Shown: positions 1 to 10,298 of the stretch, piece after piece
How positions within the stretch are numbered: position 1 is the first letter of the stretch
Layout of the letters: the number at the start of each line of letters is the position of its first letter
IMG/VR virus record: IMGVR_UViG_3300009705_000016
Location: 1 to 63,530 of that record
Direction: 5' to 3' (one strand)
Length of the DNA stretch: 63,530 bases
Source of the DNA: a virus
Notes under the pieces: generated by a model
The model's input: only the letters and a program-made list of their open reading frames with translations
The model's database searches: none
What the model was told of the DNA's origin: nothing
Position numbers and translations under genes: made by a program

Positions 1-2202
1 AAATCTTTGTAATTCAGTTCCTGTTGTCCAAGTAGGTGCACTTTGTGTACTTCCTGACCAAGTAGTGCTATCTGTTAAATCAAAATTAATTTCATGATAT
101 GTTTGGAATAGATTTTCATCTCCCATATCAACAGTTGCTTCTGCAGCGTACGCGTTACTTTGTTCACCCATTGTTGGTGTCATTTGGATTCTAAAGTATT
201 GTCCTTCTGAACCACTTCTTGTAATTCTAACCTTTATAGCACCTTGTACCGTCATAGCACCCCCCGCATATGGACTTCTATGGGCACCTGATGGACTAAC
301 ACCACCGAATGGGCCATTTCTTAATACTGTGGTGTCAAATTCTTTATATTGAGTTGTTAAGTAAGTGTCTTCACCAGGGTCTAAAGTAGCTTCATATTCT
401 GATAATAACGCTATCAAAATCCTCTCATACATCTCCGCGTATCCAACTACTTCTGAGAACGCTTCATGCCAATGGTCATAATCAATATGACTGTCAGAAT
501 GACCACTATCTACTGGTCCGGCCTCATCGTGACCAAAACCCATAGATGCTGCTACGTCTGGGTATTCATCAATAAATTGATTTACAGCTCTTTGTTGAGC
601 TTCTACAACAAGTGCTTGTACCACCGCATCATCAGAATCCTCTGGATTTCCTTGAATTACTGTTTGACCGAACACGTCCCTTTGGAAGGCTCTTGCACTT
701 TGTCCTTTATTAAAACTGACTGTCGCACCACTTGTCGTTTCAAAATCCAATGTTAAATAATGTGTCGCTCCACTTTCACCATAAGTTCCACTGTTATCTC
801 TAAAATAAGCTAAAACTATGGATGCTGAGCAAGTGGTGGAAGCTCCACTCTGAAACAAATAAACATCATGTGTATAGTCGAGATAACCACAAGGACTTAT
901 AAAAGTTGCTGGTCTTGTATCACCAGATTGAACAGACCGTTTTATTGTTGTTGAACAGTAATTATTTTCTAATTTGCTAGCATATGATTTATAATCAGTA
1001 ACTACATTAGAATCACCTATGTATGGAAATATATTAGTATCACCAACATGAGCTAACATACCAAACTTAAAGGCAGCAGGATGTTGAGTTATAATTTCTG
1101 AAGATACTGGGTCTCCTTTAGAATCTCTATCCGCTAAAGGATTATATGTTAACCAAGCATAGTCATTGGTGGTTGTACCTGTTGTAGTGTCATATACAAA
1201 AAATTTATTAAGATATCGATGATAATAATACGTACCTCTAAAAGCTGACCCTGCAATAGTTGTTCCAGTTAAATCTTTTTGCGATGCAGCTACGACTGGG
1301 TCTCCACCCACAACACCACTAGGTGAACAGTTCCACCCTTCTTGACAGTCACTTGCCCCACTAACCCCTAAATACCAATATCTTGTAGTGTCTGTAGTTC
1401 TTGCTGTATTAGGATTAATGTTTGGGTAATCCATAGTCCCTCCATTGTCTGAATTACCAGTAAAAAACCAATGTCCTACCCCATCTAATATATGTCCCCA
1501 ATTATATAACCCAGTGGTGTAATTTGATGGTACTGTTCCAACGTAGTAATTACCACCCGCAAAATGAGAATTAATAGTGTGAGCGGAGGTCATAGCGGAA
1601 AGTCTATAAGCGGGGTTACTTGTAGCTGATATGCTTATAGAAGATGCTGTACATTGGGCATCTGTAATTTTGAATTTTCTGGTTAAACTTTGTTCTCTAC
1701 CTATAGTTAACATATACTCTCCATTAGTTAGGTTTTTAAATGTCTGACTGGTTTGTGTGTCAGCTGTAGCAATTGTTTTTGTTCTAAATAAACTACCATC
1801 TCTATATAAAGAATAATTAAATGTAGATGCTGTATATTGACTAAATAAATTAAGAGTACCAGCTGAATATATTGTAATCTCACAAGATAGGTTTGGGTTT
1901 GTAACACACGAATATGAAGTTACTAAAGCAGAGAAACTAGGATTTGTATAAGCTGACAAATAAACTAATGTGATTCCTTCGTTAGAATTAGTATCAGTAA
2001 TTGTTGCTTGGTACACACCTTCTCCTAAATTATGTAAGTCCCACTGAGTAGAGGTGTACCCATTAGAATCATATCTACTGTCTCCAGACCAACTTACACT
2101 ATAGGGTCCGGTTCCACCACTTACATTTATAACATCTATACTACCAATAGATTGTCCTGATACTGTAGGTGCTACATTATATTCACTAAGAAATGCACTC
2201 AT
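1..2202 (-). CDS. Large tail/adhesion protein with SprB-like repeat (C-terminus cut by window edge)
   Basis: The frame is open from an ATG at 2200-2202 to the window edge with no stop, giving at least 734 residues. Residues about 14-72 read like a Bacteroidota SprB/PKD-type beta-sandwich repeat: GGTGPYSVSWSG, then a W.L.NLGEGVYQATITDTN strand. A second, weaker Ig-like unit ends with NLTNGEYMLTIG near residue 150. The rest is rich in Gly, Ser, Thr and aromatic residues and includes a His/Asp-rich stretch (GHSDSHIDYDHWHEAF). It is the most distal gene of the nine-gene minus-strand block, 12 bases from its neighbour. SprB-type repeats occur in gliding-motility adhesins of flavobacteria, so a fibre or host-contact role is inferred. 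No catalytic motif was seen. The coding call is strong; the role is tentative. Confidence 0.8.
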   Translation of the reverse strand, partial: MSAFLSEYNVAPTVSGQSIGSIDVINVSGGTGPYSVSWSGDSRYDSNGYTSTQWDLHNLGEGVYQATITDTNSNEGITLVYLSAYTNPSFSALVTSYSCVTNPNLSCEITIYSAGTLNLFSQYTASTFNYSLYRDGSLFRTKTIATADTQTSQTFKNLTNGEYMLTIGREQSLTRKFKITDAQCTASSISISATSNPAYRLSAMTSAHTINSHFAGGNYYVGTVPSNYTTGLYNWGHILDGVGHWFFTGNSDNGGTMDYPNINPNTARTTDTTRYWYLGVSGASDCQEGWNCSPSGVVGGDPVVAASQKDLTGTTIAGSAFRGTYYYHRYLNKFFVYDTTTGTTTNDYAWLTYNPLADRDSKGDPVSSEIITQHPAAFKFGMLAHVGDTNIFPYIGDSNVVTDYKSYASKLENNYCSTTIKRSVQSGDTRPATFISPCGYLDYTHDVYLFQSGASTTCSASIVLAYFRDNSGTYGESGATHYLTLDFETTSGATVSFNKGQSARAFQRDVFGQTVIQGNPEDSDDAVVQALVVEAQQRAVNQFIDEYPDVAASMGFGHDEAGPVDSGHSDSHIDYDHWHEAFSEVVGYAEMYERILIALLSEYEATLDPGEDTYLTTQYKEFDTTVLRNGPFGGVSPSGAHRSPYAGGAMTVQGAIKVRITRSGSEGQYFRIQMTPTMGEQSNAYAAEATVDMGDENLFQTYHEINFDLTDSTTWSGSTQSAPTWTTGTELQRF

Positions 2203-2214
2203 ATTTTGTATATT

Positions 2215-5200
2215 TTAATATCCACCACTTGTATTTAATCTATTAGTGTTTATATGGTTTATTCTATCTACATTGTAGGACCCATCCACCCTAAGGGGTG
2301 TTAAAGCGTCGTGTTCCACTATAGTGTGAATTGGACCCACCATAGGAATCTGATTATGTAAGTGATAAAAGCCAACATAGGTATCTCCGTTAGGAAGTAA
2401 ATATTCGTCGCCTCTTGTATATAAATTACTTTTATCCCCAATACAACTATCTGTAAAAACTTTAGGTTTACATGTCTTACCTATTTCGCCACAATACTCA
2501 TCAGCTTTTTCTTCACATTCATCACAATCAAACAAGGCCGTATCTGTAATAATATCAGTTGTACCGTAGAATGGGTTAACATTTTTATTAACTTTAAAAT
2601 CCTCACACACACAATAAAATTTACACTTAAAACCTTCATCCGCTTTTAACTGTGTTAAAGGTTCCGACCTAGTTGTTTTTAAAATCACAGGTTGTCCATC
2701 AAGAATAAGTTGGTCATCAACATTATCAATCTGTTCCATAATCTTTATTTGACTTTCTATTAGTTCGTATTTCTCATTTAGTGTTGGTGTAAAACATGGT
2801 ACGTATATCTTTTCTTGTGGGGTAATAACTATAAAATGTTCTTTATCTACACCTCTTATATTTGCAATTGTGTTTTTTATAACATAACTATGACTTATTT
2901 GTGGGAATTTATAATTACATGTTACTGAATCCTTCTGGTCATATCTAGGCAAATTAAAAACCACCACTCCTGATTTTATTTGTACCAAATCTTTTTGGTT
3001 AGGTATATAATAATCTGTTAGTTTGTTATCTTGTATCTGTCTAGTCCAGTTATTCGATGGTTTTTTACTTTGTATGTTTAACTCTAGTTTAGTACTTTCT
3101 GGTTTATTATCTATAAAACTTAAAGTGCTAAATGTTTCACTGTTTACTTTAGGTGGAGAAATAGGTTCATAGTCGTTATCTATCACATACAAAGTACCTA
3201 GTGTTGTTTGTTCTGTTTGAATCCCCCCTTCATTTATAAATTGTTGTGGTTTTGACACTTTTTGAGAATTCATGAATAATTTCTTTTGTAAGCTAGTAGT
3301 TTCACCTGTAGTTGGGCTATATTTTGTAACTCTGTAGAATGGTGAAGAAATTGGATTACCTGATAGGTCTAGGTAGTGACCTAAATTAGTTTCAACATAG
3401 GCGTTTCCACCGGTAACTTTGGATGTCGCTTGGAATTGTGTGTTATATTTTAACATAACCGTTTCACCACTATTTAAAGAAATTAGTCCAGTATCTAATG
3501 TAATTGGTACTCTGGCGTGAAATATAGTATTAGCTGAACTTCCTGACGCGTAACAATTACTAAACCCACTCATAGTATTTTGTACTATGTTTGTTTGACT
3601 TACTAGAAATTGATTAGCGGATGAATTAGTGACGGGACTTGCTCCTATAGATGTTGATGCCACATCACTAGTTACACCACTTATAGTTTGTTTTTCTAAA
3701 AATACCTCAAAACTAAAATCTAATAAACCTGTATTATTATTTAATCCGTTTTTTCCTGGAAAATAAACACCTTCCGTGTCTTCTTTTACAATTTCACCTT
3801 CTGTCAACCCTCTTTCTATTATAGAAGAATTTATTAATCTTTTAATCTCATATTCCGTTGCTGGATATGAGATTGATGAGGTTGCACCAGAAACATAATT
3901 AGTGGTGAGATATTCACACCATTTTGTGTCTTTATATTTAACATCCAAATACGCATTATATTGGAATTTATACGTACCCCCACTTAAACTTTTATATATC
4001 ATGTAGTTTCTAGGGTCTCCTGTTTGTATAATAACCGCACCAGCACCAGAAATTGAGGTTGTGGTACCAGTTTGTGCTGATAAACTTTGCCAAGAGTTGT
4101 ATGGTACCCAGCTTGGTGAACTTACACCTATAAAAGGTCTGTGTTCTATCCTATTAACATTACTGATTGGGATAGCTATTCCAGTTTGTGGTTGGGTAGT
4201 TGCTGTATAGCCAGCTCCTGAAAAATATATATCATAGGTGTTTTGACCTGTTATACCCCCAGATGTGTACCCTGTATATTGTGTACCCCCTGTAAATGAC
4301 TCTCTAAATGTGGAGTATGTTGTTCCAAAAAAATCATTTCTGAGATTATATATTGGTGAATAGTAATCTTCCTCACATGTCCAACATTTTTGTAAATTTA
4401 ATTCAATTTGTTTCTTTCTACAAGTATTCGCACAACTTTCACCCACTCCCGGTGTTACTATTATAGTCTCCAATTTTTCTGAAGCGTCGTTTGAGTACTT
4501 GCAGGCACACTGATTTTCATTATACACTATATTCTTTTCGGTGTACTCATTAACTTTTGTTCTTTTTGATGGACATACTGTTAGACTTTTTAATGTACCA
4601 CCTGGATAGTATAATATTTTTAAGTCATTAAAATAGTCATGGTTGGTTCGGGATACCCATTCACTAAGACCGTTATAGGTTTTTGGTTTTAACATACTTT
4701 TACCATCCACATTAACACTATAACTTTCTAAATTTGCAATTTGTATCTCTTTTAAACTTTGTTCAAAACTATTAAGATGTTCAGGACTATAAAAACTAAA
4801 GTCTATACACCTATCCAAATCACTAAAGAACTGATTATTTCTTAATTCATCAACCCAACTTAATGGCCATTTTTTTAGACCTCTCTGAAAGAATGGTGAC
4901 GAACTTTTTATCTCACTGTTATTTATTATCTTTCTAGATAGGTTATATGGTAATTCTTTTGTACTATCTTTTAGAAAGTTTCCTAAACTAAACTTATAAT
5001 TCTCTATATTTTTAACTATAAAAACTTCAGAAGATTTTAGATAATAGTCGGTATATTCTTGATTTAGGGAGGTGAAGTAATCAAAATAATTAAACTTGGT
5101 TTGTCCTAATTCTAAATCTTTTGTGGTCATGGTCACGTAACTCGTAGGTGCTTTTGTTAGTGTTTTAATTCTTCTTGGTTCTACTAGTATCACCTGGTCT

Positions 5201-5847
5201 GTAGGTCCTGTTTTATCTTTCTCATACCTTCTTTTTTCAGACCTACCTGGGTTTGGTGAATTTAGTTTAAAGAATATACTAGTAAGTGGACCTGTGGTAC
5301 TAAAAACTCTCATATCAATATCAAAACCTAGATTTACATAGTTTTGAAAATTATGTAGCTTATTAATTCCCGGTAATACCATTTCAATTTGATGTTTTTT
5401 CCCATTTTTAGGTGGGGAAAATCTTTGTAACGCACCTTCATTCCCGGTAGAGAAAATTTCTTTGGTTGATAGTAGTGACTTTATATGTTTGCCACCTACT
5501 TGTTGTAAGGATAATGTTCTATTATTTTCTCTAGTTAATCTTATAATAAAGTCTGACTCAAACGGTGTTTTATTAAACTTATCTTCACCAACCTTAAAAT
5601 CTTTAGATTCAAAATATAAAAAACCTTCTACTAGGTGTTTACCTTTGTATGCTAGATATAACTGTACAGGCATTGAGACATCGTAATCCATAGTAAAAGC
5701 TAGTGTTTTTTTGAAACTCCTCCTCACTAGTTTCCCAGTTGCGTAAACTTTTACCTGAAGAGTGTCTGCAACTTGTCTAAAATCTATATATTTACTAAAC
5801 TTTATTACTTTTTCAGCACCTTTTATATTTTTTTCTATATTATCCAT
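2215..5847 (-). CDS. Large tail/baseplate-peripheral structural protein, 1210 aa
   Basis: This is an unrecognised 1210-residue protein. The N-terminal 120 residues look beta-rich, with basic segments. The middle (about residues 455-500) carries spaced Cys residues (CACKYSND, CANTC, CWTCEEDYY), and the following region is rich in Gly/Ser/Thr/Tyr, as in trimeric fibre proteins. Near the C-terminus another Cys cluster (CDECEEKADEYCGEIGKTC) precedes a motif around YTRGDEYLLPNGDTYVGFY and HLHNQIPMVGPIHT. I associate that last motif with C-terminal domains of other phage tail proteins, from memory. Its ATG overlaps the stop of the upstream gene (5847), indicating translational coupling in the distal-tail block. 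Function is inferred from context only. Confidence 0.75.
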   Translation of the reverse strand: MDNIEKNIKGAEKVIKFSKYIDFRQVADTLQVKVYATGKLVRRSFKKTLAFTMDYDVSMPVQLYLAYKGKHLVEGFLYFESKDFKVGEDKFNKTPFESDFIIRLTRENNRTLSLQQVGGKHIKSLLSTKEIFSTGNEGALQRFSPPKNGKKHQIEMVLPGINKLHNFQNYVNLGFDIDMRVFSTTGPLTSIFFKLNSPNPGRSEKRRYEKDKTGPTDQVILVEPRRIKTLTKAPTSYVTMTTKDLELGQTKFNYFDYFTSLNQEYTDYYLKSSEVFIVKNIENYKFSLGNFLKDSTKELPYNLSRKIINNSEIKSSSPFFQRGLKKWPLSWVDELRNNQFFSDLDRCIDFSFYSPEHLNSFEQSLKEIQIANLESYSVNVDGKSMLKPKTYNGLSEWVSRTNHDYFNDLKILYYPGGTLKSLTVCPSKRTKVNEYTEKNIVYNENQCACKYSNDASEKLETIIVTPGVGESCANTCRKKQIELNLQKCWTCEEDYYSPIYNLRNDFFGTTYSTFRESFTGGTQYTGYTSGGITGQNTYDIYFSGAGYTATTQPQTGIAIPISNVNRIEHRPFIGVSSPSWVPYNSWQSLSAQTGTTTSISGAGAVIIQTGDPRNYMIYKSLSGGTYKFQYNAYLDVKYKDTKWCEYLTTNYVSGATSSISYPATEYEIKRLINSSIIERGLTEGEIVKEDTEGVYFPGKNGLNNNTGLLDFSFEVFLEKQTISGVTSDVASTSIGASPVTNSSANQFLVSQTNIVQNTMSGFSNCYASGSSANTIFHARVPITLDTGLISLNSGETVMLKYNTQFQATSKVTGGNAYVETNLGHYLDLSGNPISSPFYRVTKYSPTTGETTSLQKKLFMNSQKVSKPQQFINEGGIQTEQTTLGTLYVIDNDYEPISPPKVNSETFSTLSFIDNKPESTKLELNIQSKKPSNNWTRQIQDNKLTDYYIPNQKDLVQIKSGVVVFNLPRYDQKDSVTCNYKFPQISHSYVIKNTIANIRGVDKEHFIVITPQEKIYVPCFTPTLNEKYELIESQIKIMEQIDNVDDQLILDGQPVILKTTRSEPLTQLKADEGFKCKFYCVCEDFKVNKNVNPFYGTTDIITDTALFDCDECEEKADEYCGEIGKTCKPKVFTDSCIGDKSNLYTRGDEYLLPNGDTYVGFYHLHNQIPMVGPIHTIVEHDALTPLRVDGSYNVDRINHINTNRLNTSGGY

Positions 5848-8800
5848 TATATATTAGTTTCATACTGCTTTCCTAAATCAAACTTATACCCCCAAGGCTC
5901 TGTTTTGTTTTTACTAAGTGCTAAAGTTCTTTTTACCCTAAACATTATATTATTGTTCATTGTACTAAGTATATTATAAGCTCCATTTATTGTGGAGTCA
6001 TTACTCGCAAATCTTTCTGTACTTAAGTTTATGCTATTATTCACACCAGTATTAGATGTTGTTGCTAAAGTACCGTTGTGGTTTATAAATGAAGGCCATA
6101 CAGACTTACAGGACGCACTTAATGGTCTCATTTGTAATACCGCGGTATTTTCAGGTAAAGAACAACAAACACAAGGTTTACTAATAGTTGTAGAATCTAT
6201 CGGTCCTATTTTTGTTTGTGTACCTCCAGTATTTTGACACCCTGACGAACAAGTAGTTCCTGTATTTGGACTTGTTAGTCCTACCCATGGAAAGGTTTCA
6301 CCTTCAGAGTGTGCTCTACCTTCATGACTTCCCCCACCACCAAACCTATCATATTCACAAGTATCGTCATATGCTGTAGCTAATGGGTTAAAGTTACTAG
6401 CGGAAGGGTCTGTACATCCTGGGACATACCCTGTTTTTATTGGGTTATTAAATCCTGGTAATGGTCTTACGGGGTAATGTTTATACGTAAACTTATCTCT
6501 ATGAAAAATAGAATTTTCTAATTTTACACCACCTTGCCATAGTGTTGTTGCTGGTACAAGTTGTTCTATTATTCTAATCCAGTATGTACCCAAACTTTGT
6601 GCGTAATCAACCATCTTTGTATAAGTGTATTGATTGTTTACACCACAAACCTGAGCTAGATAATCTAAATATAGATTTTGTAATAGTGGGTAACCACCAG
6701 TTTTACCGTCATCTATTGTTTGTCTATTTCTTACATTTATAAATGTTTTCCAAAATATATGTGAAAAATCTTTAAAAGAATAATCCTTAGCGTTTAGTAA
6801 GGTGACAGTATCATCCACACCTCCTTTTTGTGGGTAAGGTAATGGTAGTGGACCACCACTAAAAGGACAACCACTTAAAACTGATTGTTGCCATACATCA
6901 TAAACCAAAGCTTGCCCAGTGTTTAAAAATATATCTACATTTTTAACATTTAATATAAGTTTCTCGTTATGACTATGATAAGCAGCGTTTCTAATATTTT
7001 CAAAAGAATAGATTCTGTCTATTTCCCCATCACCTTCAATTGTTGCCCATGATTTTTTATCATCAATGACTGGTGTTAAACCAAAGCCCATATGTTTCAT
7101 ATATGGGAAATTTCTAAACCTTTCAAGGTAAGGTGCACCTGGGTCGTTAGAGTTAACACCATATGGTAAATCACCAAAAAACCCACCCCAACTAAACTGA
7201 TTTAATTTTGTAGTTATGGAAGGGGTACACCCTGTTAGTTTTGAGTTTTCTAAATCTATTATTGTTTCTCCATGATGTTTTTCTGTCTCTTCAAACCACC
7301 CAGCCCCTCTTTGGAAGTAATAGTTCGAGGTTTCTCTTGGTCTGGTTGGGAACCCATCGTCATCTATCGGATAATCCTCTCTTATAAACCCATGGGACTC
7401 TGTAGTTGAGGATATGGTCGTTGCCATTGTTACCTGGTCTAGCATATACACATTATTAGTTGCTAGCCCACCTGAAATAGGTTGGAACTGGTTCAGAAAC
7501 CCCGTACCTACATCATAACAACCTAAAAGTTCTATAGCGTCTTTTAAATCTATTGCACGTATGGTACCACTTTTTACCCAATTGGCTCCATGTGAAAGTG
7601 GTACACATTGTGACGACTCAGAATCATATACTTGACCATCTGGACATCTTTCCTCAATTATACTGGTTAATTTAATAGAACTTTTGTTTGGTTCTTTTGG
7701 TGAATAAGGTCCTCTAGGTCCCTTAGGTCCTACTTGTTGGTTTGTAGAGGCATTTAATAAAGCTAGTAATGTGTTACATCTTGGGTCTTTTGGGCTACCC
7801 ATTTTAATCCTTGCGTCAGCTAATACAACATATTCATTAAACTCTGTTAAAGCTTCCGGAGCTCCAATAAATCTCAATAAGAATTCTATAGCTTTTCTAG
7901 TACCTTTAGATTTAAATAGATAAGCAGTATTCATTAAAATCCTTCTGTAAATCTCAACATTTAATTCAGCTGGTGTAACACCAATAGACTCACCTGGATA
8001 TTCTGGTTCGTGTCTATCTAAAACTGTATCCAAAAATTGTTCTTTAGTTATGGTAGATGGGGTTTTCCATCCTAACATTTTAGATAAATTTCTAAGTAAC
8101 TGATTAGGTACAGTGTTCTTTCCCTCGTAAGTAACATTATTCATATATGCAATCCCATCTATGAATTTTTTAACATCGTCAAAACTTCTACCATATATTT
8201 GTAATGTTTTTTCTACTTTACGACCACCACTATCAAAATCTTTTAAAGCTCCAGTAGTTAAAAACCTAGAAACTAAATTTGTTTTAACACCATCAAGTTC
8301 ATTACCAATATCTACTAATTTCTGTAAATAATCCGTATATTTTTGTGTACTTACATCTATATTCCATAAATCTTGTTTACTCCAAATTATTTCTTCTTTA
8401 AAACTATAATTTCGTCCATCTTCTGTCTGTCTTGGTAATGTTATTTCAGCTTTATATTGTGGGACACTTTGTTGGTTTAGTAAAAACCTTTCTACAGAAT
8501 CAAACTCACTGAATTGGTTTTGTGTTTCAAACTTATTTGGTTTTATGTAAAATGTAGTTGTGGATGTTGTGGCTGTTGTTCCAAAAGGTGCTCCTGACAC
8601 AACAATAGTTAAATCTGTTGTGCCTTCTTCTATCGGTGTGTAATCTATTATAGGGTATTGGGTGTTTCCACTACCACTGAAACTTAAACAGTATTTTTTA
8701 TATTCTAATGAAAAATTTCTTAGTGGTGATATTTTTCCCTTTTGTGCTTTAACGGATGTGGTTGTAATTTTATCTGTAGTTGGGTCTTCTACTAGGTAGT

Positions 8801-9350
8801 CCATCTCTAGTGAACCGTCTAATAAGATTTCCCCGTCAGTGGTAAATTCTATATTAAATGGGTTGGATACTTTATATTTAGATATTTTTAAAGTGGTTCT
8901 GTTATAAATAACATCATAAGATATGTTGTCCACAGTATCTCCTGTGGACCAATATACTTTATTTATACCATCACAATATAAAGCTCCTGGGAAAAAATTA
9001 ACTATCTGTTGAGCTGCGACCCTTAGTCTGTCTTTTAAAGACCCGTAGAGTACAAACTTACTTATATCACTATTATCATAATTAAACTCTATTAATAAAC
9101 TGTTATTTAAATTAGAATTTACTAAATGTGTATCTCCAGCACTTAATTGTTGTAGTGTTATGGGTCCTGAAAACCCACCTAAATTAAAATTTCTATTTTG
9201 TTTAGACTGAGCACTATCACTAATAGAAAAATTACCTAAAGTCATTTGTGCTGACCCTTGAGTGTATTGTGACCCAACTAAGTCGTCACTAAAAGTTCCC
9301 GCCCCACTTGGTGGTGCTGGTGGATAGTAAAATTTCTTTTTATTTGCCAT
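5847..9350 (-). CDS. Baseplate/tail protein with P2 gpI-like segment and Bacteroidota Cys repeat, 1167 aa
   Basis: Around residues 470-500 it reads RRILMNTAYLFKSKGTRKA followed by a hydrophobic stretch and an IGAP turn. This resembles the 'LLKSKGT..AI..LL...G.P' motif I know from P2 gpI-type and baseplate-wedge tail proteins. A short collagen-like segment (GPKGPRGP) lies near residue 545. One GCTDPSASNFNPLA unit closed by a DDTCEY turn, of the Bacteroidota Cys-repeat type, lies near residue 980. A Cys pair (CVCC) is near residue 1070. It overlaps the downstream gene by one base and sits two bases from the upstream one. I infer a baseplate-periphery protein linking wedge and fibres. The family motif is moderately convincing; the wider role is inferred. 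Confidence 0.75.
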   Translation of the reverse strand: MANKKKFYYPPAPPSGAGTFSDDLVGSQYTQGSAQMTLGNFSISDSAQSKQNRNFNLGGFSGPITLQQLSAGDTHLVNSNLNNSLLIEFNYDNSDISKFVLYGSLKDRLRVAAQQIVNFFPGALYCDGINKVYWSTGDTVDNISYDVIYNRTTLKISKYKVSNPFNIEFTTDGEILLDGSLEMDYLVEDPTTDKITTTSVKAQKGKISPLRNFSLEYKKYCLSFSGSGNTQYPIIDYTPIEEGTTDLTIVVSGAPFGTTATTSTTTFYIKPNKFETQNQFSEFDSVERFLLNQQSVPQYKAEITLPRQTEDGRNYSFKEEIIWSKQDLWNIDVSTQKYTDYLQKLVDIGNELDGVKTNLVSRFLTTGALKDFDSGGRKVEKTLQIYGRSFDDVKKFIDGIAYMNNVTYEGKNTVPNQLLRNLSKMLGWKTPSTITKEQFLDTVLDRHEPEYPGESIGVTPAELNVEIYRRILMNTAYLFKSKGTRKAIEFLLRFIGAPEALTEFNEYVVLADARIKMGSPKDPRCNTLLALLNASTNQQVGPKGPRGPYSPKEPNKSSIKLTSIIEERCPDGQVYDSESSQCVPLSHGANWVKSGTIRAIDLKDAIELLGCYDVGTGFLNQFQPISGGLATNNVYMLDQVTMATTISSTTESHGFIREDYPIDDDGFPTRPRETSNYYFQRGAGWFEETEKHHGETIIDLENSKLTGCTPSITTKLNQFSWGGFFGDLPYGVNSNDPGAPYLERFRNFPYMKHMGFGLTPVIDDKKSWATIEGDGEIDRIYSFENIRNAAYHSHNEKLILNVKNVDIFLNTGQALVYDVWQQSVLSGCPFSGGPLPLPYPQKGGVDDTVTLLNAKDYSFKDFSHIFWKTFINVRNRQTIDDGKTGGYPLLQNLYLDYLAQVCGVNNQYTYTKMVDYAQSLGTYWIRIIEQLVPATTLWQGGVKLENSIFHRDKFTYKHYPVRPLPGFNNPIKTGYVPGCTDPSASNFNPLATAYDDTCEYDRFGGGGSHEGRAHSEGETFPWVGLTSPNTGTTCSSGCQNTGGTQTKIGPIDSTTISKPCVCCSLPENTAVLQMRPLSASCKSVWPSFINHNGTLATTSNTGVNNSINLSTERFASNDSTINGAYNILSTMNNNIMFRVKRTLALSKNKTEPWGYKFDLGKQYETNI

Positions 9351-9352
9351 TA

Positions 9353-10294
9353 TTAACTAACTATTGTACCAAACTGTTTACTAAAATCTATTTGATTACC
9401 TCTATCTTGTCTAACCTCGAATAATTTTTCATCAAACTGGTCTCTAATCTCAAATAAATTATATTGTTTATAAATGTTATTAACACCAGATAAGTCATAC
9501 ATAGTATAAATCCCATCTTCTATAGATTTAGTTTGATTCCCATATAAACCTATAGCTAACGTATCAAAATCATGGTCTGCCATTTCTACCTCTAATACCA
9601 CTGGGTTAAAATATGTATTTGTAATTATAATTTTTTGACCTGCTTTTCCAATATCTGGTAATGCGTTAGGTTGATTAGTAGGTGCACTACTAGGTGATAA
9701 TGTTAAAAACACTAAATTAGAAGGTGAGTCTGTATATGAATATCTTGGTGATACTTTATTTGCGTTTGCCGCTGTATTCATTAATCTTTCACAATAAAAA
9801 CTGGATGTTACTACTCTAAAAAAGTTAGGTATTTTAGTTCCTGCTAAATTAGATGATAAATTATCTGAATTCATATACTCTACTCTATACCCAACTAACC
9901 CCATATTTACAAATCTATTTTTAAATTGTGCTGGAACTTTGGTCAAATCTATAACTATCCCTTTTATATTTGGTAGTGCCGCTAATGTCCCACAATCCAA
10001 TATTTCGGTTCTAATCTCTATTGGTCTAAGGTATACAGTGTAAAATCCCTTATTACTGAAAACTGTTGAGGGTAATGTTAGTTGGTATAACCCACCTAGG
10101 ATTGTAGTTCCTGCTACCGCTCCATTAGTAGCGGTTGCCCCGTTATGTACGTGATATGTTAAAACAGAAGACGGTAAAGTCCCTAACGTAAAAGTGCTAT
10201 TCGCATCTCTAGTTGCCTGATAATGATATATTATTTCAACATCGTTAGGTGATACGTCTGCTGGTCTTTTAATTCCATAATTTCCTAATGCCAT
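9353..10294 (-). CDS. Tail structural protein, unknown, 313 aa
   Basis: I do not recognise this 313-residue protein. It looks soluble and beta-rich, with no membrane segment or signal peptide. The N-terminal half has alternating hydrophobic strands (VEIIYHYQATRD, GFYTVYLRPIEIRTE). The C-terminal part ends with FEIRDQFDEKLFEVRQDRG, a charged helical-looking stretch. It is packed between two long tail proteins with gaps of 2 and 4 bases, so it is co-translated with them. By position it is probably an adaptor or a small fibre/baseplate component. No enzyme motif was seen. Confidence 0.7.
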   Translation of the reverse strand: MALGNYGIKRPADVSPNDVEIIYHYQATRDANSTFTLGTLPSSVLTYHVHNGATATNGAVAGTTILGGLYQLTLPSTVFSNKGFYTVYLRPIEIRTEILDCGTLAALPNIKGIVIDLTKVPAQFKNRFVNMGLVGYRVEYMNSDNLSSNLAGTKIPNFFRVVTSSFYCERLMNTAANANKVSPRYSYTDSPSNLVFLTLSPSSAPTNQPNALPDIGKAGQKIIITNTYFNPVVLEVEMADHDFDTLAIGLYGNQTKSIEDGIYTMYDLSGVNNIYKQYNLFEIRDQFDEKLFEVRQDRGNQIDFSKQFGTIVS

Positions 10295-10298
10295 ATTA

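Noticed and set aside
466-756. Plus-strand ORF of 96 codons near the left edge
   Set aside because: It lies on the opposite strand of the 734-residue open frame at 1-2202 and has a low-complexity, non-protein-like sequence; treated as a shadow.
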